Of a stretch of 50,898 nt of DNA, positions 24,100 to 32,080 are shown one piece after another. The stretch lies in NCBI GenBank assembly GCA_035702985.1, contig DASSZD010000102.1, positions 1 through 50,898 on the forward strand, written 5' to 3'. The notes under the pieces are model-generated. The model made no database searches, was not told where the DNA came from, and worked only from the letters and a program-made list of their open reading frames with translations. The first letter of the stretch is position 1. Each line of letters begins with the position of its first letter. Source of the stretch: JAKAXG01 sp035702985 (GTDB lineage Bacteria; Actinomycetota; Acidimicrobiia; Acidimicrobiales; Palsa-688). The position numbers and the translations under genes are program-made.

Positions 24100-25538
24100 G
24101 CATCCTGGTAATCGATGTCGGAACCAGCAGCATCCGGGCCGCCATGGTCGGCCCGGACAGCCGCGTCACCCACGTGCACCGCCGGGCCCTGCCCCCCGAC
24201 ACGCCCATGGCCGGTCTGGTGGAGTTCGACCCGGCGGCCATGGCCGCCGCCGCCCTCGACGTGGCCCGCCAGACGCTGGCCGCCGCCGGCGAGGCGCCCG
24301 CCGCCGTCGGGGTGTGCAGCCAGCGGGCGTCCACGGTGGCCTGGGACGGGCGCACCGGCGAGCCGCTCGGCCCGGGCCTGGGCTGGCAGGACCTGAGGAC
24401 GGTGGGCGCCTGCCTGGAGCTGCAGGGCAAGGGGCTGCGGTTCTCGCCCAGCGAGTCGGCCACCAAGTTCGCCTGGCACGCCGACCAGCACCAGGGCCGG
24501 CCCGACCTCCGTCTGGGCACGGTGGACAGCTGGATCGCCTGGAACCTCACCGGGGGCGCCTGCCACATCACCGACGCCACCAACGCCGCCGTCACCGGGC
24601 TGTACGACCTGGGCCGCGGCGGCTGGCGCCACGACCACCTGGAGAAGCTCGGCCTGGACCCCGGGTGGCTGCCGGCCGTCGTCGACTCCAGCGGCCGGCT
24701 GGGGGTGGCGTCGGCGCTGCCCGGCCAGCCTCCCCTGTGCGCCCTGGTCGGTGACCAGCAGGCGTCCCTGGTGGGCCAGGGCTGTACCCGGCGCGGTCTG
24801 GCCAAGGCCACCTTCGGCACGGGCGGCATGCTGGACGTGTGCCTGGGCGGGGACCGCCCGGAGCGGGCCGACCGCAGCCGCCACGGATGCTTCCCGATCG
24901 TCGCCTGGCAGCAGGAGGGCCGGGTCACCTGGGGCAGCGAGGCCATCATGCTGGCCGCCGGCACGGCCGTCGACTGGCTGGTCGAGGACATGCAGCTCAT
25001 CACCAGCCCGGCCGAGTCGGAGGAGCTGGCGGCGTCGTGCCCCGACACCGGTGGCGTGGTGATGGTCCCCGGGCTGCTGGGCTTCGGCACCCCCCAGTGG
25101 GATTTCGGCGCCCGGGGGGCCCTGTTCGGTATCACCCGGGGAACCCACCGGGCCCACATCGTCAGGGCCGTGCTGGAAGGCGTGGCCCATTCCGGCGCCG
25201 ACCTGCTCGAAGCCACCGAGGCGGACACCGGCCTGCGCATCGGGTCCCTGCGGGTCGACGGGGGCATGAGCGCCAACCGGGTGTTCGTGCAGGCCCTGGC
25301 CGACGCCTGCGGCCGTCCGGTGGAGGTGTCGAGGGAGCTGGAGGCCACCACCCTGGGCGCCGGCTACCTGGCCGGTCTGGCCACCGGGATGTGGTCCGGC
25401 ACCGACCAGGTGGCGGACGCGTGGTCACCCCGGGAGACCGTGGATCCGAGCGGCGCCGACGCCGGCCGGGAGCGTTGGAGGACCGCGGTCGAGCGGGCCG
25501 GCCGCTGGTACCCGGATCTCTCCGCCATCACGTTCTGA
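24096..25538 (+). CDS. FGGY-family kinase, glycerol-kinase-like with altered substrate site
   Basis: A protein of 480 residues, clearly homologous to GlpK along its length: VIDVGTSSIR at the N-terminus, TVDSWIAWNLTGG, DATNAAVTGLYD, VGDQQASLVGQG, FGTGGM and VDGGMSANRVFVQALAD. Two glycerol contacts differ from the canonical enzyme at 3085-4584. NQRET has become SQRAS, so R77 stays but glutamate is A78, and DPYFSATK has become SPSESATK, so the tyrosine is S119. The aspartate of GDQQ is kept. The substrate is therefore probably not simple glycerol. A TTG start overlapping the previous stop (TTGA) ties it to glpD and the AGPS-like gene. It ends 11 nt inside the convergent ligD-type gene. Confidence 0.85.
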   Translation: MSILVIDVGTSSIRAAMVGPDSRVTHVHRRALPPDTPMAGLVEFDPAAMAAAALDVARQTLAAAGEAPAAVGVCSQRASTVAWDGRTGEPLGPGLGWQDLRTVGACLELQGKGLRFSPSESATKFAWHADQHQGRPDLRLGTVDSWIAWNLTGGACHITDATNAAVTGLYDLGRGGWRHDHLEKLGLDPGWLPAVVDSSGRLGVASALPGQPPLCALVGDQQASLVGQGCTRRGLAKATFGTGGMLDVCLGGDRPERADRSRHGCFPIVAWQQEGRVTWGSEAIMLAAGTAVDWLVEDMQLITSPAESEELAASCPDTGGVVMVPGLLGFGTPQWDFGARGALFGITRGTHRAHIVRAVLEGVAHSGADLLEATEADTGLRIGSLRVDGGMSANRVFVQALADACGRPVEVSRELEATTLGAGYLAGLATGMWSGTDQVADAWSPRETVDPSGADAGRERWRTAVERAGRWYPDLSAITF

Positions 25539-26409
25539 CCGGCGGCAGCTCCTGGCGGACCTCCAGCACCGGCGCCATCAGGTCCCCCCGTTCCGCCACC
25601 CGGGCCAGGACCTCCTCCGGGCCGAACCGCAGCGCCCCGGCGTCGCCGTGGTCGGCGGCCGCCTCCACCTCGTCCCAGGTGACCGGGGTGGAGACGCTCG
25701 GGCGCTCCCGGGCCCGCATCGAGTACACCGCCACGGTGGTACGGGTCGGCGCGTTCTGAGCCCAGTCGATCAGGACCTTTTTCCTTCTCTGGGACCGGTC
25801 GATCACCGACACCACCAGGTCGGGGTGCTCGGACTCCGCCAGATGGGCCAGGGCCAGCCCGAACGGGTGGGTGCTGTCATAGCTGGTGTCACTGTTGAGA
25901 GGGACGTACAGCTGCAGGCCCTTGCTGCCCGATGTCTTCGGCCACGCCCGCAGGCCCAGGCGGTCCAGGTAGCGCCTCAGGATCAGGGCCACCCGGCAGC
26001 AGGTGATGATGTCCGCCGGCGGGCCGGGGTCCAGGTCGAACACCACCGCCGAGGGCCGGTCCAGGTGGGGCGCCGGGGCCAGGCCGGGGTGGATCTCGAT
26101 GGCGGCCAGGTTGGCCGCCCACACCAGCGCCGCCGGCTCGTCTATGCGCAGGTAGTCGACGTCCCCCAGCCGCACCGTCTCCATCCACTCCGGGTGCCTG
26201 GGGGCGTTCTTCTGGAAGAACGTCTGCCCCTCCACCCCGTCGGGCCAGCGCCGCAGGGTGATGGGACGGCCGGCCAGGTGAGGGACCATCACCTCGGCCA
26301 CGGCCTGGTAGTAGTCGATCAGCTGGCCCTTGGTGAAGCCGGTACGGGGCCAGAACACCTTGTCCCGGTTGGAGACGCTGAGGCTGCGGCCGCCTACCTC
26401 CAGGCTCAC
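25528..26409 (-). CDS. ligD: LigD-type polymerase domain protein (NHEJ primase-polymerase)
   Basis: Stand-alone PolDom of 293 residues that adds nucleotides at double-strand breaks during non-homologous end joining. VVFDLDPGP supplies the metal-binding D125 and D127, IEIHPG the H107 equivalent, KTSGSKGLQLYVPL the nucleotide-binding loop, and VLIDWAQNA the third aspartate D215. RARERPSVSTPVTWDEV closes the domain. There is no ligase or phosphoesterase domain, so the ATP-dependent ligase must be encoded elsewhere. The GTG start overlaps the ku stop (GTGA). The 3' end overlaps the convergent kinase gene by 11 nt. Confidence 0.93.
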   Translation of the reverse strand: MSLEVGGRSLSVSNRDKVFWPRTGFTKGQLIDYYQAVAEVMVPHLAGRPITLRRWPDGVEGQTFFQKNAPRHPEWMETVRLGDVDYLRIDEPAALVWAANLAAIEIHPGLAPAPHLDRPSAVVFDLDPGPPADIITCCRVALILRRYLDRLGLRAWPKTSGSKGLQLYVPLNSDTSYDSTHPFGLALAHLAESEHPDLVVSVIDRSQRRKKVLIDWAQNAPTRTTVAVYSMRARERPSVSTPVTWDEVEAAADHGDAGALRFGPEEVLARVAERGDLMAPVLEVRQELPPVRT

Positions 26410-27191
26410 GCAGACTGCCTGGCCCGGGCCAGGCTGGCCTCCAGGGCGGCCATGAGATCGACCACCGGGGCCGCCTCCACCGCCGGCTCCGGCTGGGTGA
26501 TGATCTCGCCCTCGGCCTTGGCCTCGATCAGGCCCAGGACCTTCTCCCGGTAGTCGTCGTGGTACTTGGCCGGGTCGAACGGGGCGCTCAGCGACTCCAC
26601 CAGCTGCGCCGCCATGGTGAGCTCCCGCTCGGACGGAGCGGTGTCGACGGCGGTGGGGACCTCCAGCGCCGACGGGTCGATCACCTCGTCGGCGTAGAGC
26701 ATGGTGGACAGCACCAGCACCCCGTCGCGGGCCCGCAGGGCGGCCAGGTACTGCTTGGTGCGCAGCACGAACCGCCCCAGCGCCACCTTGTTGCAGCGCT
26801 TCATGGTCTCCACCAGCAGGGCGTAGGGCTTCTCGGCCCGGCCGTCGGGGACCAGGTAGTAGGACTTCTCGAAGAACACCGGGTCGATGTCGGCCAGGTC
26901 CACGAACTCCTCGATGTCGATGTTGCGGGTGGCCTCCACGTCGATGGACGCCAGATCCTCCGGCTCGACCACCACGTAGCGGCCTCCGCCCAGGTCGTAG
27001 CCCTTGACGATGTGGCCGTACTCCACCTCCTCCCCGTCGATGGAGCAGACCCGCTTCTGGTTGATCCGCCCGTTGTCTGCGTCGTGCAGCTGGTGGAAGC
27101 GGACGTCTTTGGGTGAGGTCGCGGTCGTCAGCTTGACCGGCACGTTGACCAGTCCGAAACTCACGGATCCGCTCCAGATCGCCCTGGGCAT
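26406..27191 (-). CDS. ku: Ku DNA-end-binding protein (NHEJ)
   Basis: Homodimeric ring that binds double-strand DNA ends and recruits LigD-type enzymes. It has 261 residues, usual for bacterial Ku. The start MPRAIWSGSVSFGLVNVPVK is diagnostic. RFHQLHDADNGRINQKRVC, VKGYDLGGGRYVVVEPEDL, IEEFVDLADIDPVFFEKSYY, and the KVALGRFVLRTKQYLAAL core follow. The short tail after residue 240 (PVVDLMAALEASLARARQSA) contains the usual C-terminal helix. The ATG at 27191 is only 17 bp from the divergent nurA start, so the promoters of the two operons must interpenetrate. Ku leads a two-gene operon with the polymerase. Confidence 0.97.
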   Translation of the reverse strand: MPRAIWSGSVSFGLVNVPVKLTTATSPKDVRFHQLHDADNGRINQKRVCSIDGEEVEYGHIVKGYDLGGGRYVVVEPEDLASIDVEATRNIDIEEFVDLADIDPVFFEKSYYLVPDGRAEKPYALLVETMKRCNKVALGRFVLRTKQYLAALRARDGVLVLSTMLYADEVIDPSALEVPTAVDTAPSERELTMAAQLVESLSAPFDPAKYHDDYREKVLGLIEAKAEGEIITQPEPAVEAAPVVDLMAALEASLARARQSA

Positions 27192-27208
27192 GGGAACATT
27201 CTTCCCCG

Positions 27209-28210
27209 ATGGCGGACCCCGTGCATACAGAGACGTCGATCGACCAGGTCGGGGCCCGGCTGATCAGCCTGTTGACCTCGCCCGGCGGGGGGCTGCGGGA
27301 CCCGTCCGACGGGTCCCTGGTGTTCGAGCCGGCGCTGTCCGTGCGGCCCCTCTCCCGGGCCCCGGCTCCCCCGGCGCAGGCGTGGGCGGTGGACGGCGGG
27401 CAGGCCCTGGTGGCCGACGCCCGCTGCCTGCAGGTGTACGTCACCCGGGCCGCCCAGGTGTGCTGGGCCGGGGGCCGGGCGATGGCCGAGCGGGCCCTGC
27501 CGTTGCAGGCCGCCCTGTTGGGCCTGGGCGAGGAGGCGGCGGCCCGCGCCGCGCTGATCGCCGGCGGGGCCCCGCTCGGGCCGGACTGCACCGTCGACGT
27601 GAACCTGCTCCGGGAGTGGGGCGAGTGGTCCGCGGCCCGGGCCGCGGTGCTCGAGGCCGAGCCCGGTGCGCTGGTCCTGGTCGACGGGGACCTGCAGCCG
27701 GATTGGCGGCTGGCCCCGGAGTGGATGGCCGGCCTGCTGGACCTGGCCGCCGACCGCCGGGTGACCCTGATGGGGGTCACCAAGCACACCTCCTTGTCGT
27801 GGGGCGGGGCTCCTCTGCTGGGGGTCCTGGAGCGGCTGGCCCCGTCGGTGGTCGGCGCCCGGGACCTGTGGTGGGCTCCTGTCGCCCGCACGTCGCCGTC
27901 GGTGGGGCCCGGCACCCGGGTGGTGGTGGCCCGGCTGGACCCGGCCGCCCGTTTCGCTTTCCGGGTGGACCTGCCCGGGACCGCCGACCCGGAGCCGGCG
28001 CTGGGCCTGCTGGCCACGCTGTGCGACGACGCCGCCTTCCCCGGCTACCCGTACCCGCTGTCGTCGGCCGACCGCATGGCGGCCTGCCCGGGGTGGGTGC
28101 GCGAGGAGGTGTGGAGCCGTATCGACGACATGTTCGACCGGGCCGGGGTGCCCGCCGACCTGCGGGACCGGGCGTTCGCCGACCGGCACCGGCTGATGGA
28201 GCGGTCCTAG
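27209..28210 (+). CDS. nurA: NurA-domain 5'-3' nuclease
   Basis: Partner nuclease of HerA, 333 residues. The NurA metal-site pattern is visible: AWAVDGG with D62, LVLVDGDLQPDW with D159 and D161, GVTKHTSLSWG with K192, and the C-terminal YPYPLSSADRMA with D288. In archaea NurA forms a ring that works with the HerA pump to resect DNA ends. The gene begins at ATG 27209, with CATTCT six nt upstream as a possible -10. It is followed after 22 bp by herA, which has its own -10 within that gap. Divergent from ku by 17 bp. Confidence 0.9.
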   Translation: MADPVHTETSIDQVGARLISLLTSPGGGLRDPSDGSLVFEPALSVRPLSRAPAPPAQAWAVDGGQALVADARCLQVYVTRAAQVCWAGGRAMAERALPLQAALLGLGEEAAARAALIAGGAPLGPDCTVDVNLLREWGEWSAARAAVLEAEPGALVLVDGDLQPDWRLAPEWMAGLLDLAADRRVTLMGVTKHTSLSWGGAPLLGVLERLAPSVVGARDLWWAPVARTSPSVGPGTRVVVARLDPAARFAFRVDLPGTADPEPALGLLATLCDDAAFPGYPYPLSSADRMAACPGWVREEVWSRIDDMFDRAGVPADLRDRAFADRHRLMERS

Positions 28211-28218
28211 CTTTGTCG

Positions 28219-28224
28219 TAGGTT
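28219..28224 (+). promoter_or_regulatory. -10 element of leaderless herA
   Basis: TAGGTT lies 8 nt before the GTG start of herA, in the short nurA-herA gap. It would give herA a leaderless transcript of its own besides read-through from nurA. Confidence 0.45.
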
Positions 28225-28232
28225 CTCCGGCT

Positions 28233-29867
28233 GTGATCGCATCATCGCCGAACGCCGCCCCGGGCGGTTCCCGGGGCCGCCTGTACGGGCGCAACGTCCT
28301 GGAGGGCCTGTTCCGGGCCGCCCCCGACGAGGATCTGTTCATCGGGGAGCTGCTGGTGGCGGTGGACGAGGCCACCGACCGGCGCTACCTGTTCCGGGTG
28401 GTGGACGTGACCTACGGCACCGAGCACCGCGAGCCGGGCTGGGCCGAGCGGGTGGCCGGGACCCTGCTGGCCGACGATGCCCGGGGCGAGCCCGGCCTGC
28501 ACCCGCTCCACGAGCAGGACCGGCGCACCTACCGGGTGGCCGAGTGCCGTTGTCTGGGGTACCTGGCGCCGCCGGCGGCTGGTTCGGGCGGGGCCCGGAC
28601 CGTGTTCCGCAAGCCGAAGAGCCTGCCCACCCAGTTCTCGGCGGTGGTGGCCCCCACGGCCGAGGACTTCGCCTTCCTGCGCGAGCGTATGGGCGACCTC
28701 CCGCTCGGGCACCTGCGCAGCGGCGAGACCACGGTCGACTTCGAGGTGGGCATCCCGGGCCGGTCGCTGGCCACCCACGTCGGGGTGTTCGCCACCACCG
28801 GCATGGGCAAGTCCAACCTGATGCAGGTGCTGGCCTCGGGTGTGATGCAGGCCAACGGCCGCTACGCCCTGCTGTTGATCGACCCCCACGGGGAGTACCG
28901 CAGCGCCCTGGGCCGCCACCCGTGGGCCCCGGCTTCCCTGCGGGTGTACGCCAACCGGTCCCTGCCCGGGTCCACCGCCCTCAAGATCAGCCTGGCCGAG
29001 CTGACCGTCGACGACCTGCGCACCGCCTACGACTGGAGCCGACCGCAGGAGGAGGCCCTCTACGAGCTGGAACGCCACTACGGCTCCGGCGGGGCCGGGG
29101 CCGTGTCGGAGGGCCTCTCGTGGCTGGTGGAGTTCGCCCGGATGGAGGACCTGGCCGGTTTTCGCGACGTGGAGCTGTCGGCCCGGGTGGCCCTGTCCAC
29201 CCTGCAGGTCGTCCACCGCCGGGCCCGGCGCATCGTCGACCTGCGCTGCGTGTCCTCCGACCCGTCGGTGTCGGCCGGCGCCCGCATCATCGACGACCTG
29301 CTGGCCGGCCAGGTCGTGCTGGTGGACGTGTCGGGCCTGGGCTCCACCGAGGAGGTGCTGGTCGGCTCGTTCCTGGCCCGCCGGGTGCTGGAGACGTGGC
29401 AGGGGGCCTACCTGGACGACCCGGACCGCCACGCCCGCATGCCGGTGGTGTCCATCGCCCTGGAGGAGGCCCAGCGGGTGCTGGGCGCCCGCACCGACCG
29501 GGAGTCCAACGTGTTCCCCCGGGTGGCCCGCGAGGGCCGCAAGTTCGGGGTGGGCCTGTGCGCGGTGACCCAGCAGCCCAAGCTGCTCGACGACGAGCTG
29601 CTCAGCCAGTTCAACACCTTCTTCATCCTGGGGCTGGCCGACGAGAAGGACCGCAACATGCTGCGGGCGTCGGCCAAGCAGGACATCAGCGCCCAGAGCG
29701 CCGAGATCCAGACCCTGATGCCCGGCGAGTGCCTCATCGTCAACCTGGCGGCGCCGTTCGCGGTGCCCGCCCACGTGCACCTGTACCAGGACCTGCTGTC
29801 CCGGGTGTCCCCGCCGCCGGCGGCCCGGCCGGTGGCGCCGGCCAACGTGTCGGCGCTGGTGGACTGA
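28233..29867 (+). CDS. herA: HerA-type DNA translocase/helicase
   Basis: Hexameric FtsK/HerA-superfamily ATPase of 544 residues. Residues about 1-175 form the HAS-barrel (FIGELLVAVDEATDRRYLFR). Walker A is ATTGMGKSN (187-195), followed by LLLIDPHGEYRSAL (about 214-226), which is highly characteristic of HerA. Walker B VVSIALEEAQRVL has E411/E412, and AVTQQPKLLDDELLSQFNTF is the sensor region. The C-terminal strand LMPGECLIVNLAAPFAVPAHVH matches the family. It is paired with nurA as in archaea and Thermus-like bacteria, arguing for end resection. HerA also occurs in phage-defence systems with other nucleases, but a NurA partner and housekeeping repair neighbours make that less likely. Confidence 0.92.
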   Translation: MIASSPNAAPGGSRGRLYGRNVLEGLFRAAPDEDLFIGELLVAVDEATDRRYLFRVVDVTYGTEHREPGWAERVAGTLLADDARGEPGLHPLHEQDRRTYRVAECRCLGYLAPPAAGSGGARTVFRKPKSLPTQFSAVVAPTAEDFAFLRERMGDLPLGHLRSGETTVDFEVGIPGRSLATHVGVFATTGMGKSNLMQVLASGVMQANGRYALLLIDPHGEYRSALGRHPWAPASLRVYANRSLPGSTALKISLAELTVDDLRTAYDWSRPQEEALYELERHYGSGGAGAVSEGLSWLVEFARMEDLAGFRDVELSARVALSTLQVVHRRARRIVDLRCVSSDPSVSAGARIIDDLLAGQVVLVDVSGLGSTEEVLVGSFLARRVLETWQGAYLDDPDRHARMPVVSIALEEAQRVLGARTDRESNVFPRVAREGRKFGVGLCAVTQQPKLLDDELLSQFNTFFILGLADEKDRNMLRASAKQDISAQSAEIQTLMPGECLIVNLAAPFAVPAHVHLYQDLLSRVSPPPAARPVAPANVSALVD

Positions 29868-29900
29868 GGCGGCGGTCAGCGGACTGGGGCGGCGGTCAGC
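29861..29900. repeat. 20-bp tandem duplication at the herA/marR junction
   Basis: Units 29861-29880 and 29881-29900 differ at one base. Unit 1 contains the herA stop TGA (29865-29867); the same triplet in unit 2 is TGG. The marR stop (29896-29898) lies in unit 2 and has a copy in unit 1. The duplication therefore sits exactly at the convergent gene ends. Confidence 0.9.
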
Positions 29901-30417
29901 CCTCCCCCGGTTCGAAGTCGCCCGCCCCCCGGCGCAGGCGCCCGAGGATGTCCACCAGCTCCTGCACCTCGGGCGGATCCAGACCGGGGCTCTCGAAGAC
30001 CTGGGTGTTCAGGGCCCCGGTGGCCCGCAGGGCCACCTCCCGGCCCTCGGCGGTGATCTGGGCCAGCGTGGTCCGCCCGTCGGTCGGGTGGGGCACCCGG
30101 CAGAGCAGCCCCTGCTCCTCCAGCCGGTCGACGGCGTTGGTGATGCTGGTCGGGTGGACCTGCAGGCGGGCCCCGAGCTTGTTGAGCGGGAGGGAGCCGC
30201 GCCGGGAGAACAGCAGGACCATGAGCAGCTCGTACCGGGAGAAGGTGAGGGAGTAGGGCCGCAGGGCGGCGTCCACCCGGGCCAGGTAGATCTGCTGGGC
30301 CCGGATGACGGAGGTGACCGCCGCCATGCCCGGGGCGGCGACCTGCCAGCCGCGGGCCTCCCACTGCCGGCGGGCCTCCAGGATGGGGTCGAATCGGAGT
30401 GGTCGGGTCGGGGCCAC
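29896..30417 (-). CDS. MarR-family transcriptional regulator
   Basis: A protein of 173 residues. A long N-terminal helical part (ILEARRQWEARGW, then AVTSVIRAQQIYLARVDAAL) precedes a winged helix: LTFSRYELLMVLLFSRRGSL, LNKLGARLQVHPTSITNAVD (recognition helix) and a wing with HPTDGRTTLAQITAEG. The PTDGR wing is a MarR hallmark. Ligand and targets are unknown; no palindromic operator stands out beside it. The GTG start at 30417 follows TAATCT by 6 nt, so it is a leaderless single gene. Its 3' end falls in the 20-bp duplication. Confidence 0.9.
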   Translation of the reverse strand: MAPTRPLRFDPILEARRQWEARGWQVAAPGMAAVTSVIRAQQIYLARVDAALRPYSLTFSRYELLMVLLFSRRGSLPLNKLGARLQVHPTSITNAVDRLEEQGLLCRVPHPTDGRTTLAQITAEGREVALRATGALNTQVFESPGLDPPEVQELVDILGRLRRGAGDFEPGEG

Positions 30418-30423
30418 CGGGGG

Positions 30424-30429
30424 AGATTA
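30424..30429 (-). promoter_or_regulatory. -10 element of leaderless marR-type gene
   Basis: TAATCT on the minus strand, 6 nt before GTG at 30417. No Shine-Dalgarno is visible. Confidence 0.5.
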
Positions 30430-30451
30430 GTGACTCGCCCGCCGGCGGCGG

Positions 30452-31159
30452 TCAGGAGGAGATTTCCACCCGCCAGCCGGCCGGGTCCATCACCAGCCTC
30501 CGGCGGGGCCCGGGCCGGTCCAGGTCCCCGTCCTCGTAGCCGGCGTCGCCGGCCCACAGCGTGGCCCGGACGGCGCCCTCCCGGCCCAACGCCACGTGGG
30601 TCTCGAACCGCTCCGGGGCCCGGGACCCGGCCGCGGCCAGCACCGCCGACGTGTCGGCGTGGCCGCCCAGCCACCACAGCGTGGTGAAGGTGGGAGGGGC
30701 CAGCTCGATCTCCCCGCCATGGCGGGCGGCCATGGCCCCGGCCGGGGTGAACCAGCGGTGCTCGCGGATCTCACCCCGATCCACCGTCACGTCCGCTCCG
30801 TGGTCGATCGGCGCCACGAAGAACCAGGTGGCGAACCGGCGGGGTGCCTCGGGCGGGGGCAGCCAGAAGGACAACACGACCAGGCTGTCGGGGTCCAGGT
30901 CGATGCCGGCCTCCTCCTGGGCCTCGCGCACCGCCGCCCGCCGGGCGGCGGCGATCTCGTCACCGGCCGCCGGGTGGCCGGGCAGGTCGGACGGGTCGAC
31001 CTGGCCGCCCGGGAAGACCCACATCCCTCCGAACGCGCCCCGCGAGTTGCGGCGCAGCATGAGAACCTCGATGCCCGACGGCCCGTCCCGCAGCGGGATG
31101 ACCGTCGCCGCCGGCGTCGGCTCCGCCGGCCCGGCCGGCACCGATCCCGAATCAGCCAT
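30452..31159 (-). CDS. NUDIX hydrolase, NUDT19/CoA-diphosphatase-like
   Basis: Pyrophosphohydrolase of 235 residues. The Nudix box starts at GG (51-52), carries an insertion (QVDPSDLPGHPAAGDE) and resumes as REAQEEAGI with R78, E79, E82, E83 and G85. The insertion and the large C-terminal region (residues 130-235) resemble NUDT19-type enzymes that cleave CoA derivatives, but substrate prediction from sequence alone is weak. ATG at 31159 is supported by GGGAGG five nt upstream. The first 8 nt overlap the end of the NERD-protein gene, so the two are cotranscribed. Confidence 0.82.
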   Translation of the reverse strand: MADSGSVPAGPAEPTPAATVIPLRDGPSGIEVLMLRRNSRGAFGGMWVFPGGQVDPSDLPGHPAAGDEIAAARRAAVREAQEEAGIDLDPDSLVVLSFWLPPPEAPRRFATWFFVAPIDHGADVTVDRGEIREHRWFTPAGAMAARHGGEIELAPPTFTTLWWLGGHADTSAVLAAAGSRAPERFETHVALGREGAVRATLWAGDAGYEDGDLDRPGPRRRLVMDPAGWRVEISS

Positions 31160-32057
31160 GTGACCTCCCTGCCCACAGACCCCTGTCACGACTCCCGGTG
31201 CCGGCCCCCACCCCCGCCCGCCCGGGGACCGGTGCAGACCGGGCACCCCGGCTCCCGGGCCCGGGCGGGAACGCCCGGTCCAGGGCCCGGCCCAGGGCGC
31301 GGATCTCGGCCCGCCTGAGCCGCCGGCGGCCCCGGCGGATGCGCCCGGTCAGCCTCCCGGCCGGTACCACCGGCACCCCGCCGGCGCGCCCGCCCCGCCG
31401 GCGCAGGCCCTCGCCGTGGACCGCCACCAGCGGCCGCACCAGCCCGCCCAGACCGGCCGGGACGCCACCACCGGGCAGGCCGTCGGGCGGCTCCGGCTGT
31501 CGATGCCCGGCCGGCCGGTCACCGCCCCGGCCGCCCCCGTCCGGGCCTACGAGGGCCCGGCCCAGCCGCTCGCCCAACACGTCGGCCTCCCACCGGACGC
31601 TGGCGGTGTCGAGGGCCCGGTCGCCGAAGTACACCCGCCGCCACCCGGCTGTCACCGGAGCCCTGGTCGTCTTGGTGTCGATCACCCACACCCCGGTGCG
31701 GCCGACGACCACGTGGTCGATGTTGGCCCGGCTGCCGGGGATGCTCAGGTCGTGGCGGACGACCCACCGCCGGCCGGGCAGCCCGGCCAGGATCTCGGCG
31801 CTGCGCCTCTCCCCGGCCGCGCCTCGGCTCCAGCGCGACACGTCGCGGCCCCCGAACCAGGGGCGGGACAGCAGCAGCCCCGCCCCGGCCGCCACCGCCC
31901 ACAGGACCCCGCCGGTGCCCGGGCGGCCGGCGCGCAGCGCCCACGTGCCCGCCGCCGCAGCCGCCGCCCCGGCCGCCAGGACGGCCGCCCGGATGCGCAG
32001 CCGCCGGCGGCGCCGGATGCGGAACTCGCTCTCAGCCGACGTCCCCGGAGCGGTCAC
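31152..32057 (-). CDS. Membrane-anchored NERD (nuclease-related domain) protein
   Basis: A protein of 301 residues. A basic N-terminus (FRIRRRRRLRIR) is followed by one or two hydrophobic segments (about 22-42 and 48-64). The NERD core runs from about residue 78: GAAGERRSAEIL, WVVRHDLSIPGSRANIDHVVV and GVWVIDTKT. The D of NIDH and the DTK motif are the expected catalytic residues of this restriction-endonuclease-like fold. The C-terminal 150 residues are Arg/Gly-rich and low complexity. Function is unknown. The gene is divergent from sbcD by 59 bp and cotranscribed with the NUDIX gene. GTG at 32057 follows a TATCCT element by 7 nt; earlier in-frame starts lack support. Confidence 0.8.
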   Translation of the reverse strand: MTAPGTSAESEFRIRRRRRLRIRAAVLAAGAAAAAAGTWALRAGRPGTGGVLWAVAAGAGLLLSRPWFGGRDVSRWSRGAAGERRSAEILAGLPGRRWVVRHDLSIPGSRANIDHVVVGRTGVWVIDTKTTRAPVTAGWRRVYFGDRALDTASVRWEADVLGERLGRALVGPDGGGRGGDRPAGHRQPEPPDGLPGGGVPAGLGGLVRPLVAVHGEGLRRRGGRAGGVPVVPAGRLTGRIRRGRRRLRRAEIRALGRALDRAFPPGPGSRGARSAPVPGRAGVGAGTGSRDRGLWAGRSHG

Positions 32058-32064
32058 ACCCCAG

Positions 32065-32070
32065 AGGATA
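32065..32070 (-). promoter_or_regulatory. -10 element of leaderless NERD gene
   Basis: TATCCT on the minus strand, 7 nt before GTG at 32057. No Shine-Dalgarno is visible. Confidence 0.5.
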
Positions 32071-32080
32071 AACCACATCC

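Noticed and set aside
28233..29867. HerA as part of an anti-phage system
   Set aside because: HerA-like ATPases occur in defence systems, but here the partner is NurA and the neighbours are Ku, LigD and Mre11-Rad50; there is no SIR2, DUF4297 or integrase and no change in composition.
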